7,428 nucleotides of DNA from CAVDAL01 sp963606965 (GCA_963606965.1 CAVDAL010000102.1:1-7428), one strand, 5' to 3'; shown: positions 1-6,439, counted from the first letter of the stretch. The notes: generated by a model from the sequence alone, not told the origin. Numbers and translations are program-made.

Positions 1-449
1 ACCAAAGCGATGACCAAAACAACAACTGTGCCAATTGCACCAAAGCCAACAGCGCCACCGCGTGTCAGTGGCTTCTTTTCTTTCTTTGCCTTCTTGGATT
101 TTTTGTCATCTCTTGGTTCGCACTGCTTGGAAGCACTGCCAGAAGTTCCAGCTGCAGCACTTTCGCTTGAAGCAGCTCCGCCGCTTGCACCAGCTCCATA
201 TCCATAGCTGCTGCCTTTAAAAGATTCTGAAGGATCGTCGCTTATTTCACGCGGAACGCCGCGGCGCCTTGGCTCTTCACCAACATATGCCTGCTGCTTT
301 GGTTGCTCGTCATTTACATGTTGCCCATTTGCTGCATGCTCTGCTTCAGCATTTTGAGCCTGAGCTGACACCTCCTCTTTTTCTTCAACTTTCTTTGAAC
401 CATGAGGTTCATCATGAGATTCCACGAATGGAATTTCTTCGTTTTCCAT
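1..449 (-). CDS. N-terminal part of a membrane-anchored protein, possibly HtrA-like serine protease (3' end outside window)
   Basis: 149 whole codons are visible from an ATG at 447-449; the frame runs open off the left edge. The start is supported by an AAAGGA ribosome binding site about 7 bases upstream. Residues 1-70 are rich in Glu, Gln, Ala and His with a short RRR patch (61-63). Residues 78-108 are a Gly/Ser/Ala-rich linker, 114-127 a strongly basic stretch (repeated Lys), and from about 131 a hydrophobic Gly/Val/Leu run begins that looks like a transmembrane helix. No cleavable signal peptide is seen, so the tail should stay in the cytoplasm by the positive-inside rule. This layout (disordered tail, Lys patch, one helix) is common in surface HtrA/trypsin-like proteases of Gram-positive bacteria, but LytR-type and other anchored proteins share it and no catalytic residue is visible. 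It starts 24 bases after the exporter gene, so the two are probably cotranscribed. Confidence 0.7.
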   Translation of the reverse strand, partial: MENEEIPFVESHDEPHGSKKVEEKEEVSAQAQNAEAEHAANGQHVNDEQPKQQAYVGEEPRRRGVPREISDDPSESFKGSSYGYGAGASGGAASSESAAAGTSGSASKQCEPRDDKKSKKAKKEKKPLTRGGAVGFGAIGTVVVLVIAL

Positions 450-473
450 GATGTGTCCTTTCACCAAATCAAC

Positions 474-1394
474 TTAAAGCAAGCCTAGCGCGTTCACGCA
501 CAAGCCGCCCAATATACCAATAATCAACATAAAAACAACAATGCGGAAGTTTTCACGCGTGTCAGAATTTGTGCGAAGCAAAACAAGCAAGCCAACTCCA
601 GCATTAACAAGCAAGCCAGCAATCATGGCACCGCCGCTGAGCATTCCTTGCACATAAAGCTCTGTCAACCCAACAGAAACAGCGCAATTTGGAATAACTC
701 CAAGCACGGCAGCCAGTACGCATGAAAGCATTCCATTGCTACCAATAACGCTCCAGTTGTCTTCAAATCCAAGCGCAATTACAACATTAATGATAAGTGT
801 AATTACAAAAATGAATCCCAAAACTTGAAGGCTGTGCTTAAGAGCGCTTAAAATGATGTGCCCCCAAGCATGCTTGTCGTGATGATGATCACAAGCCGAG
901 TCACAAGCGCAGCCTTCAGCTTCGCAAAATTCTTTAATGTCATGCCCATTGTGGCCTTCATGTGAATGCTTTGAAGCAAAGCCAAGATGTTCGCGTCCGA
1001 ACTTCCTTAAAGCAAAATCCAAAGCAAAACCAACAATCATGCCGCAAACAACCTTAACAGCAAGCACTTTGGCAATTGTTCCAGCAGGCACTGCACTTGA
1101 AATCATAACAGGAAGCATTTCATCTGAAGTTGCAAGAAAAACAGAAACAAGCGTGCCTAATGTTATGACTCTGGTTGCATAAAGAGCAGCAGCAGCTCCG
1201 CTAAAGCCGCATTGCGGAACAACGCCCAAAACAGCGCCAATGAACGGCCCTGCTTTGTGCGCCTGTGCAATGCCTTTGTTAAAGCGCTCTGAAGCAGCAT
1301 GCTCCACCCATTCCATAAACATATAAGTTATGAAAAGAAACGGCAGCAACTTCAAGCTGTCTAAAATAGCATCTATGAGGCAATCCATTAACAT
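474..1394 (-). CDS. Putative heavy-metal/arsenic-type exporter, ArsP_2-like polytopic membrane protein
   Basis: A 306-residue integral membrane protein with about eight to ten hydrophobic segments in two halves separated by a hydrophilic loop. The halves carry matching motifs: GVVPQCGFS at 57-65 and GVIPNCAVS at 232-240, each followed by a small-residue helix and a second conserved block (ATSDEMLP at 88-95; LVNAGVG at 262-268). This internal duplication is typical of the 'putative 10TM heavy-metal exporter' family (ArsP_2), some members of which are annotated as manganese transporters. The loop at about 141-179 has clustered His and Cys (Cys157, 162, 164, 168; His142, 144, 147, 150, 170-172, 175, 179), suited to binding soft or transition metals. 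Substrate is not proven by sequence. Start: ATG at 1394, or the ATG two codons later; neither has a clear Shine-Dalgarno sequence. It lies 100 bases after dnaB and 24 bases before the next gene. Confidence 0.85.
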   Translation of the reverse strand: MLMDCLIDAILDSLKLLPFLFITYMFMEWVEHAASERFNKGIAQAHKAGPFIGAVLGVVPQCGFSGAAAALYATRVITLGTLVSVFLATSDEMLPVMISSAVPAGTIAKVLAVKVVCGMIVGFALDFALRKFGREHLGFASKHSHEGHNGHDIKEFCEAEGCACDSACDHHHDKHAWGHIILSALKHSLQVLGFIFVITLIINVVIALGFEDNWSVIGSNGMLSCVLAAVLGVIPNCAVSVGLTELYVQGMLSGGAMIAGLLVNAGVGLLVLLRTNSDTRENFRIVVFMLIIGILGGLCVNALGLL

Positions 1395-1432
1395 AGTTTT
1401 GAAGTCTAAGGTATCATTCTTAAATATTGCTG

Positions 1433-1469
1433 AAAAGTTCGCCAGTTTTTATCAGCAAGTTGGCAAACT
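1433..1469 (-). terminator. Weak hairpin terminator candidate after dnaB
   Basis: On the minus strand AGTTTGCCA (1469-1461) can pair with TGGCGAACT (1444-1436), giving nine pairs including one G-U, with a 16-base loop, followed directly by TTT (the run reads AACTTTT). The large loop and short U-run make it a poor intrinsic terminator. It sits 26 bases beyond the dnaB stop and 39 bases before the exporter start, so it could equally be an attenuating leader hairpin for the exporter. Confidence 0.35.
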
Positions 1470-1470
1470 G

Positions 1471-1499
1471 TTACGTAAGGCGCCCATGCGCACATTATA
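1471..1499 (-). promoter_or_regulatory. Possible -10 element and adjacent palindromes ahead of the exporter gene
   Basis: A perfect TATAAT (1499-1494, minus strand) overlaps the dnaB stop codon; its TAA is the dnaB terminator codon. No convincing -35 element is found 16-18 bases upstream. Just downstream lie two back-to-back perfect palindromes, GGCGCC (1479-1484) and TTACGTAA (1471-1478), which could bind a dimeric repressor, for example a metal sensor. If the -10 is used, the exporter mRNA would have a leader of roughly 95 bases containing the hairpin at 1433-1469. Because hexamer matches arise by chance, this is a suggestion only. Confidence 0.3.
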
Positions 1500-2937
1500 C
1501 TGGATAACTGCCGCCATCATCTTGCGGAGCATAATATCCAGAATCTGCTGGATTTGTGTGACTCAAATTATCAAAACGTGTGAAGTCACTTTGGAATGCA
1601 AGGCTAACAACACCAGTCGGGCCACTACGGTGCTTTGCAACAATGATATTTGCTGTTCCAAGCGGCGGGCGATTTTCATTTTCAGCTTCTTGTTCAGATG
1701 TTGACCTATCAATAAACATGACAATATCTGCGTCCTGTTCGATTGAACCAGATTCACGCAAGTCCGAAAGCATAGGGCGTTTATTTTCGCGAGCTTCAAC
1801 AGCACGAGAAAGCTGCGACAAAGCAATAACAGGCATATTCAATTCTTTTGCAAGCATCTTCAGGCCGCGCGAAATTTCAGAAACTTCAACATTGCGTGAT
1901 TCATAATGATTGCTGCCAGACTGCATAAGCTGCAAATAGTCAACAATAATCATGCCTTTTTCAGGCTCAACGTTGCGCATTAACCTGCGCGCTTTTGTGC
2001 GCACTTCAAGCATACTTGCAGATGGGGTATCATCAATCCACAAGTTAAGTTTTGTTAATGCTCCAGAAATATTGATAAGCTTTGTCCATTCATTTTGCGA
2101 AAGCTTGCCTGTTGTGAACTTCTGTGAGCTTATTCGAGTCTCTGTCGAAAGAATGCGGTTTACCAATTCTTCCTTGCTCATTTCTAAAGAGAAAAAGCCA
2201 ACTGTTGTGCCAAGCTGAGCCGCACGTGTTGCCATATTTAATGCAAAAGAAGTTTTGCCAACACTTGGACGAGCAGCAATAATAACAAGATTGCCGCCGC
2301 GCAAGCCATTAAGTTGGTTGTCCAAGTCAAGGAAGCCAGTGCGGATGCCGCTGCAGTCGCTTTGACTTTCTGCAAGTGCATTCAAATTGTTGTATGTATC
2401 TGTAACAAGCTTGTCCATCTTGACAAAACTTGTGTCAACACGCTTGTTTGTAACATTAAAAAGAAGATGTTCTGCTTCTTCAACGACTTCATCAATATTG
2501 TCTGGAGCATCATAGCCAAGAGATGTTATGCGAACAGACGCACCAATTAAGTCGCGAAGCAAAGCTTCACGATGAACAATATCCGCATGAGCTGACCAAT
2601 TGTCCAGCGCCAAAGTGTTATTGCCAAGTTCGATGATGTAAGCCTTGCCACCAACAGCTTCTAAATCTCCGCGCGCTTTCAAGCGATCGACAACAGATAA
2701 AGAATCCACCGGAATTCCGCGCTTATAAAGTTCACCCATTGCTTCAAAAATAATGCGATGAGCAGGCCTATAAAATTCATTTGCATTAAGCTTGAGTAAA
2801 GCATCTTCAGTAACTTCTGGGGAAAATAGCATTGCTGCCAAGACTGCCTTTTCCGCATCGATATTTTGCGGCATCACACGCTCTGTTGCTTGTTTTGGTT
2901 GTCTGCGTGATGAATAAATTAACTCTGGGCTTGGCAT
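1495..2937 (-). CDS. dnaB: Replicative DNA helicase DnaB
   Basis: 480 residues with the start chosen. DnaB is the hexameric 5'-3' helicase that unwinds DNA ahead of the replisome and recruits primase. The N-terminal domain begins at MPQNIDAEKAVLAAML (22-37) and runs to about 125. The RecA-like ATPase domain shows Walker A ARPSVGKTS (222-230), the catalytic-Glu block FFSLEMS (248-254), Walker B IIVDYLQLM (330-338), the DNA-binding/motif H4 region SQLSRAVEARENKRP through LRESGSIEQDAD (374-404) and the arginine-finger segment KHRSGPTG (435-442). Length is normal and there is no intein. The ATG at 2937 follows a GGAAGGAAG ribosome binding site by 9 bases. The same frame stays open 57 codons upstream to 3108, but that stretch resembles no DnaB and would cover the leader elements. 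An ATG at codon 22 would leave 459 residues and is a less likely alternative. Confidence 0.97.
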   Translation of the reverse strand: MPSPELIYSSRRQPKQATERVMPQNIDAEKAVLAAMLFSPEVTEDALLKLNANEFYRPAHRIIFEAMGELYKRGIPVDSLSVVDRLKARGDLEAVGGKAYIIELGNNTLALDNWSAHADIVHREALLRDLIGASVRITSLGYDAPDNIDEVVEEAEHLLFNVTNKRVDTSFVKMDKLVTDTYNNLNALAESQSDCSGIRTGFLDLDNQLNGLRGGNLVIIAARPSVGKTSFALNMATRAAQLGTTVGFFSLEMSKEELVNRILSTETRISSQKFTTGKLSQNEWTKLINISGALTKLNLWIDDTPSASMLEVRTKARRLMRNVEPEKGMIIVDYLQLMQSGSNHYESRNVEVSEISRGLKMLAKELNMPVIALSQLSRAVEARENKRPMLSDLRESGSIEQDADIVMFIDRSTSEQEAENENRPPLGTANIIVAKHRSGPTGVVSLAFQSDFTRFDNLSHTNPADSGYYAPQDDGGSYPV

Positions 2938-2944
2938 GAATTGC

Positions 2945-2989
2945 GTCTTCCTTCCAAAAAATCGTGCTTTATTTTTGCGGAAAAAAGAC
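2945..2989 (-). promoter_or_regulatory. Leader hairpin that buries the dnaB ribosome binding site
   Basis: In the transcript, bases 2989-2979 (GUCUUUUUUCC) pair with 2955-2945 (GGAAGGAAGAC) over 11 positions with two G-U pairs. After a small internal loop (two bases opposite one), 2976-2971 (AAAAAU) pair with 2962-2957 (AUUUUU), closed by an 8-base loop. That is 17 pairs in total, ending 7 bases before the ATG. The whole Shine-Dalgarno sequence (2955-2947) lies in the stem, so translation of dnaB should require opening it. It is not followed by a U-run, so it is not a terminator. The pairing is read directly; the regulatory effect is inferred. Confidence 0.55.
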
Positions 2990-3028
2990 TTTAACGCAAA
3001 GAGAAAAATTATGTTGAGCACAGATGCG

Positions 3029-3051
3029 CTTTTCACATGTAATGTGGATAG
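3029..3051. promoter_or_regulatory. Inverted pair of DnaA-box-like 9-mers upstream of dnaB
   Basis: CTTTTCACA (3029-3037, plus strand) and CTATCCACA (3051-3043, minus strand) face each other across 5 bases. Each differs from the relaxed DnaA consensus TTWTNCACA only at the first position. The facing arrangement also creates the hairpin-capable sequence CACAT-GTA-ATGTG (3034-3046). The pair lies about 90 bases ahead of the dnaB start, in a gene-free stretch. Confidence 0.4.
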
Positions 3052-3081
3052 TTTCAAAGCGCTTAGCTGCACAAATAGCAG

Positions 3082-3098
3082 TTTTCCACCTATCCACA
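3082..3098 (+). promoter_or_regulatory. Tandem DnaA-box-like 9-mers upstream of dnaB
   Basis: TTTTCCACC (3082-3090) and CTATCCACA (3090-3098) overlap by one base and each matches TTWTNCACA at eight of nine positions. CTATCCACA is an exact second copy, in opposite orientation, of the 9-mer at 3043-3051. Such sites could let DnaA-ATP adjust dnaB transcription, or mark a minor DnaA reservoir. Single eight-of-nine matches also occur elsewhere in the window, so only the clustering and the repeat carry weight. Confidence 0.4.
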
Positions 3099-3127
3099 AA
3101 TTTGGCAATTATTTTAAACGGCACTCG

Positions 3128-3136
3128 ATTTTAGCA
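3128..3136 (-). promoter_or_regulatory. Candidate extended -10 promoter for dnaB
   Basis: Reading the minus strand, TGC is followed by TAAAAT (3136-3128), an extended -10 element one base from TATAAT, located 37 bases after the upstream gene stop. No good -35 is present, as is usual for extended -10 promoters. It would give a leader of about 180 bases carrying the DnaA-box-like sites and the hairpin. A second TAAAAT a little downstream, with TTGCAT 19 bases before it, is an alternative. Confidence 0.3.
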
Positions 3137-3172
3137 TGCAATAAAAGTGACACCTGCCCAACTTTATTAGAT

Positions 3173-4291
3173 TTAAAATTCAGGAGGCAAATTAAATTTA
3201 TGAGCAGAGTCGCGCGTTGTTATAAGCAGGCCTTCATCAGTATCAACAACAATTAAATCTTGCACACCATCGATTAAAATTTTGCGCTGCTTGCCCGCAT
3301 TATAAAGCAAAGTATTTTTGGAATTTGCTATATACCCTTCACCAACAAGGCAATTTTTATCTTCATCAACTTCGCCCAAAACTTCTAAATCTGTAATGTT
3401 TGAAAAATTAGTGAAATGCAAAGTGGAAAGAACAACTGTTAAATTTTCACATTGTTCCAAAACAAACTTTTCATATGAAGTTTCTGGCAGCGCGCTTAAA
3501 AGTTCACATGCATCTTCCTTCAGCCAATATTGTGGCTCTAGCTGCGCCATAAATTGGGCAGTTTCAGCTGTGCGGTTTGCAACACCGCCAGGCTTTTGCT
3601 GTTCAAGTTCACTCGCATGAGTAATCTCGCCCAAAATCCTAGCAGGTCGCCCAAAAAGGATTCCTGTATACCACAATGCGCCCTGGTCACACATGCGACG
3701 CGCAGTATTCGGGTGGACATCGGCAACAAAAACACCAACTTCAAAAGCATCATCAAGGCTCTTTACTGCCTTGCCCTTGCGAATATAGCTGTAATCAAAA
3801 CATTTTTCTTTCTGATTGCCGCCAATAACAACAAGCCTGTCCTGCTGCGCCAACTGATAAGCGCGATATAAAAGTCTGCCCCAGCGGTCATCATCGTCTA
3901 TATATTGGCTGCCAAGGAAAAATGCAACAATAGCCTGCGGGTCTTTCCTGCGGATATAAGCAGCAGCCATTGCCATGCAAAAAGAACTGCTTTGCCCATC
4001 TGGCACAACAAGCATGTTGAAGTCTTTTTCATCATCAAAGTTCTGGTCAACAAGCTCGTCATAAATTGCTTCTTCCAAAGGAAGAGTTGTTATAACTTGA
4101 ATGGGATTGCTTGTGAATGGGCGCGTGCGCTGCATTGCCAGCGAAAGAAGCGACTTATTCGCGCTTGTACCAAGAGAAGTCAGGCAAACAGGAGCGTTTT
4201 TATTAGCAAGCGGCCAAAGCTTTGCGCCAAAATCATCGCAAAGCAGCACAGCATGAAAGTGTGGAAAGACCTGGCTCAAATGTTTGCCCAA
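3173..4291 (-). CDS. Divergent mannose-1-phosphate guanylyltransferase-like protein, probably catalytically altered
   Basis: 372 codons from a TTG at 4291. The order of blocks follows the mannose-1-phosphate guanylyltransferase family: nucleotide loop, sugar-binding core, a WYTGILF block (207-213), and a C-terminal part matching the left-handed beta-helix end of that family (GYIANSKNTLL 319-329, DLIVVDTDEGLLITTRDSAHK 345-365). The catalytic signatures differ, however. The usual GGxGTRLWPLSR is DDFGAKLWPLAN (19-30), EPxGRNTAPA is VPDGQSSSF (96-104), LPADH is FFLGSQ (124-129), and FxEKP is absent near 183-195. The sugar nucleotide role is therefore doubtful; a pseudoenzyme, regulator or new-substrate enzyme is possible. 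There is no in-frame ATG near the N-terminus. TTG at codon 1, TTG at codon 5 (12 bases after AAGAGG) or GTG at codon 15 are the options. It follows serA by 18 bases in the same frame, so coupling is likely. Confidence 0.7.
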   Translation of the reverse strand: MGKHLSQVFPHFHAVLLCDDFGAKLWPLANKNAPVCLTSLGTSANKSLLSLAMQRTRPFTSNPIQVITTLPLEEAIYDELVDQNFDDEKDFNMLVVPDGQSSSFCMAMAAAYIRRKDPQAIVAFFLGSQYIDDDDRWGRLLYRAYQLAQQDRLVVIGGNQKEKCFDYSYIRKGKAVKSLDDAFEVGVFVADVHPNTARRMCDQGALWYTGILFGRPARILGEITHASELEQQKPGGVANRTAETAQFMAQLEPQYWLKEDACELLSALPETSYEKFVLEQCENLTVVLSTLHFTNFSNITDLEVLGEVDEDKNCLVGEGYIANSKNTLLYNAGKQRKILIDGVQDLIVVDTDEGLLITTRDSAHKFNLPPEF

Positions 4292-4309
4292 CCTCTTATT
4301 TTCTATTCT

Positions 4310-5893
4310 TTATAAGTTAATAAACCATGCGTTCAAAGCATCAACTGATTGTGTCAGCTTTTCTTGCAAGTCAGCATTTGGAATGCGGTCAACATTCATA
4401 CAAACAACTGCAGCATCTGCCTCTGTGTCACGAGCAATCTGCATACTGTCGATGCTAATTCCAGCATTACCAAGAAGCGTGCCAATCTTGCCCATACGGC
4501 CAGGACCGTCTTGATATTGCATAATTGCGACATAGTCGCCAGGAACAAAATCAACATCGTGATTCATAATGCTAATGATGCGCGGATTGTCATGAGCAGG
4601 TGTCTTTGTTACAGCAATCTGGAAGTCGCCATTCTTTGCATGGGCAACAAGTTCAATATAACTTGCAAAGTCTTCGCTGACAGGGTCTGTCTTTGTTGCA
4701 ACTTCAATGCCGCGGTTTTCTGCCCAATAATTAGCATTAATGATATTGACTGTAACTTCAGAGCCAACTGAAAGAATGCCAGCCACACTTGCTGTGCCAA
4801 GGATGCTTGGGTCTTGAGCAGCAATTTTGCCAAAGACATTCACATCAAGCTTTGAAATTGCACTGTCTGCGAGCTGTACCAAAATTTCGCCAGCCTTTTG
4901 GCAAACAGGAACATAAGGGCTGAGCTGATTCATAACTTCATCTGGAATGCGAGCAGAATTTACAACTGTTGGAACAGTCTTACCCTGCATACCAGCAATC
5001 ACATATTCAGCAATTTGAGTTGCAGCACGAGTTTGAGCTTCCTTCGTTGAAGCGCCCAAGTGTGGAGTCAAAACAACATTTTCAAACTTGTGAAGCGGAG
5101 AATCTGAAACAGGTTCATTTTCCCAAACATCAACGCCAGCACCAGCAATTTTGCCAGACTCAATGAAGTCCGCCATTGCTTCGATGTCATAAATGCCACC
5201 ACGGGCAGTATTGATGCAAACAACGCCGTCCTTCATAATTGCATATTGCTCAGGACCAAACATGCCTGTAGTCTCTTTTGTTTTTGGAAGATGAACAGTA
5301 ATAACATCTGCGCGACGGCACATTTCATTAATATCCTCAAGAAGTTCAACACCCATGCTTTCTGCACGTTCTGGTGGGCAATATGGATCATAACCAATAA
5401 TCTTCATGCCGAATGCCTGTGCGCGTTCAATGACCAAGCAGCCAACATGACCAAGGCCGAAAACAGCAAGCGTCTTGCCCTGCATTTCATGACCAGTGAA
5501 TTTTGAACGATCCCACTTGCCTTGCTTCATGGATGCATCTGCGCGTGCTGTGTTGCGCATAACTGCAAGCATTAAAGCCATTGTTTGTTCTGCTGCAGAA
5601 ACAACATTTGAAGTTGGAGCATTGCAAACAACAATGCCGCGTTCAGTAGCAGCTGTTGAATCGATGTTGTCAACACCAACGCCAGCGCGGCCAATAACCT
5701 TCAAATTTTCACCAGCTTCAATAACTTCACGAGTTACTGTTGTAGCTGAACGAACAATCAAGCCATCATATTCACCAATAAGTTGAACAAGTTCTTCAGG
5801 TGTACAATCAGGCTTATATGTAACTTCAACACCAGCTTCTTCCAAAACTTGGGTGCCGTCTGCTGCGAATTTTTCTGGAATTAAAACTTTCAT
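4310..5893 (-). CDS. serA: D-3-phosphoglycerate dehydrogenase, long form
   Basis: 527 residues. It oxidises 3-phosphoglycerate to 3-phosphohydroxypyruvate with NAD+, the committing step of serine synthesis, in the cytoplasm. Substrate-loop residues sit in IVRSAT (46-51) and GRAGVGVDNID (68-78). The Rossmann NAD site is GLGHVG (146-151) with Asp169 as the likely adenosine-ribose ligand. The catalytic trio is Arg231 (NTARGG), Glu260 (WENEP) and His278 (TPHLGAST). After the catalytic part comes the intervening domain of the long form (about 318-450), then a C-terminal ACT domain (454-527, with the loop YQDGPGRMGKIG) expected to bind serine for feedback control. Length equals the actinobacterial long type. 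The ATG at 5893 has AAGGA about 6 bases upstream. It lies 72 bases after ilvN, so it may be read from the ilv transcript or from its own promoter. Confidence 0.97.
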   Translation of the reverse strand: MKVLIPEKFAADGTQVLEEAGVEVTYKPDCTPEELVQLIGEYDGLIVRSATTVTREVIEAGENLKVIGRAGVGVDNIDSTAATERGIVVCNAPTSNVVSAAEQTMALMLAVMRNTARADASMKQGKWDRSKFTGHEMQGKTLAVFGLGHVGCLVIERAQAFGMKIIGYDPYCPPERAESMGVELLEDINEMCRRADVITVHLPKTKETTGMFGPEQYAIMKDGVVCINTARGGIYDIEAMADFIESGKIAGAGVDVWENEPVSDSPLHKFENVVLTPHLGASTKEAQTRAATQIAEYVIAGMQGKTVPTVVNSARIPDEVMNQLSPYVPVCQKAGEILVQLADSAISKLDVNVFGKIAAQDPSILGTASVAGILSVGSEVTVNIINANYWAENRGIEVATKTDPVSEDFASYIELVAHAKNGDFQIAVTKTPAHDNPRIISIMNHDVDFVPGDYVAIMQYQDGPGRMGKIGTLLGNAGISIDSMQIARDTEADAAVVCMNVDRIPNADLQEKLTQSVDALNAWFINL

Positions 5894-5908
5894 CTTTTGT
5901 CCTTAACG

Positions 5909-5962
5909 TTTGTATATTTTCTTCACCCTATAACCTGCGTATTTTAGCGCTATTTTGTATAT
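5909..5962. repeat. 9-base direct repeat between ilvN and serA
   Basis: TTTGTATAT occurs at 5909-5917 and again at 5954-5962, 45 bases apart start to start, spanning nearly the whole 72-base ilvN-serA gap. Between them is the 8-base palindrome TAGCGCTA (5945-5952). The first copy is close to the serA ribosome binding site. These could be operator half-sites for a serA promoter, but A/T-rich repeats of this length can arise by chance and no clear -35/-10 pair was seen. Confidence 0.3.
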
Positions 5963-5965
5963 GTT

Positions 5966-6439
5966 TTAACCTCTGCTAAGTGCAATTTTACCCGTACGGA
6001 CTATTTCCTTTATCCCATACGCACGAAACAGGTCTTCCATTGCCGCGATTTTCTCTTCCGTGCCTGTTGCTTCGATAATCAAATTATGCGGAGCGAAGTC
6101 AACAACATTAGCTCGAAATACTGTTGCAATCTCTATAAGTTCGTGGCGTTTTTCTGGTTCGACATTCACTTTGAACAAGACAAGCTCGCGGTCTATGGAA
6201 GCTTCTTCTGTCAAGTCTGTGATTTTGTAAACATTTATAAGCTTGTGCAGTTGCTTTGTCACCTGCTCAACAACATCTGGCTGCGCGTCCACAATCAAAG
6301 TAATGCGGCTTCTGTTTGGAATTTCAGAAACACCCACAGCCAAAGATTCAATATTGAAGCCACGGCGCGCGACTAGCCCTGTAACACGAGTCAGCACACC
6401 AGCCTCGTTGTCGACCAAAATTGATAATGTGCGAAGCAT
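5966..6439 (-). CDS. ilvN: Acetohydroxyacid synthase small (regulatory) subunit
   Basis: 157 residues, the usual length. It binds the large subunit, raises its activity and gives it valine feedback inhibition. The N-terminal ACT domain covers about 3-77, with the ligand loop NEAGVLTRV (11-19) and FNIESL (28-33). Asn11, Gly14 and Asn29, positions tied to valine response in the E. coli IlvH protein, are all present, so valine sensitivity is expected. The C-terminal domain (about 80-157) contains ELVLFKVN and the end block VRTGKIALSRG. The ATG at 6439 follows the ilvB stop codon directly (TAA then ATG, no gap), and its ribosome binding site (GGTGG, with AAAGGA further up) is inside ilvB, so translation of the two subunits should be coupled. 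Confidence 0.96.
   Translation of the reverse strand: MLRTLSILVDNEAGVLTRVTGLVARRGFNIESLAVGVSEIPNRSRITLIVDAQPDVVEQVTKQLHKLINVYKITDLTEEASIDRELVLFKVNVEPEKRHELIEIATVFRANVVDFAPHNLIIEATGTEEKIAAMEDLFRAYGIKEIVRTGKIALSRG

Noticed and set aside
1395..1494. yybP-ykoY manganese riboswitch ahead of the exporter
   Set aside because: The conserved paired loops of that class were not recognised in the leader; only a simple hairpin and palindromes are seen.
2033..2041. Isolated DnaA-box-like matches inside genes (for example here and near 3443-3451)
   Set aside because: They are single, weaker or lone matches within coding sequence, as expected by chance.
1495..2937. Intein or insertion in DnaB
   Set aside because: DnaB often hosts inteins near the Walker A and H4 motifs, but these regions are continuous here and the length is normal.
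2938..3108. 57-codon in-frame extension upstream of the chosen dnaB start
   Set aside because: The extension resembles no DnaB N-terminus, has no ribosome binding site at its start, and overlaps the DnaA-box-like sites and the hairpin; the ATG at 2937 has a good purine-rich box and gives a normal length.
3140..3168. Hairpin just after the guanylyltransferase-like gene (AATAAAGT with ACTTTTATT)
   Set aside because: The stem is almost all A/T with a bulge and a 12-base loop and lacks a real U-run, so it is not a credible terminator.
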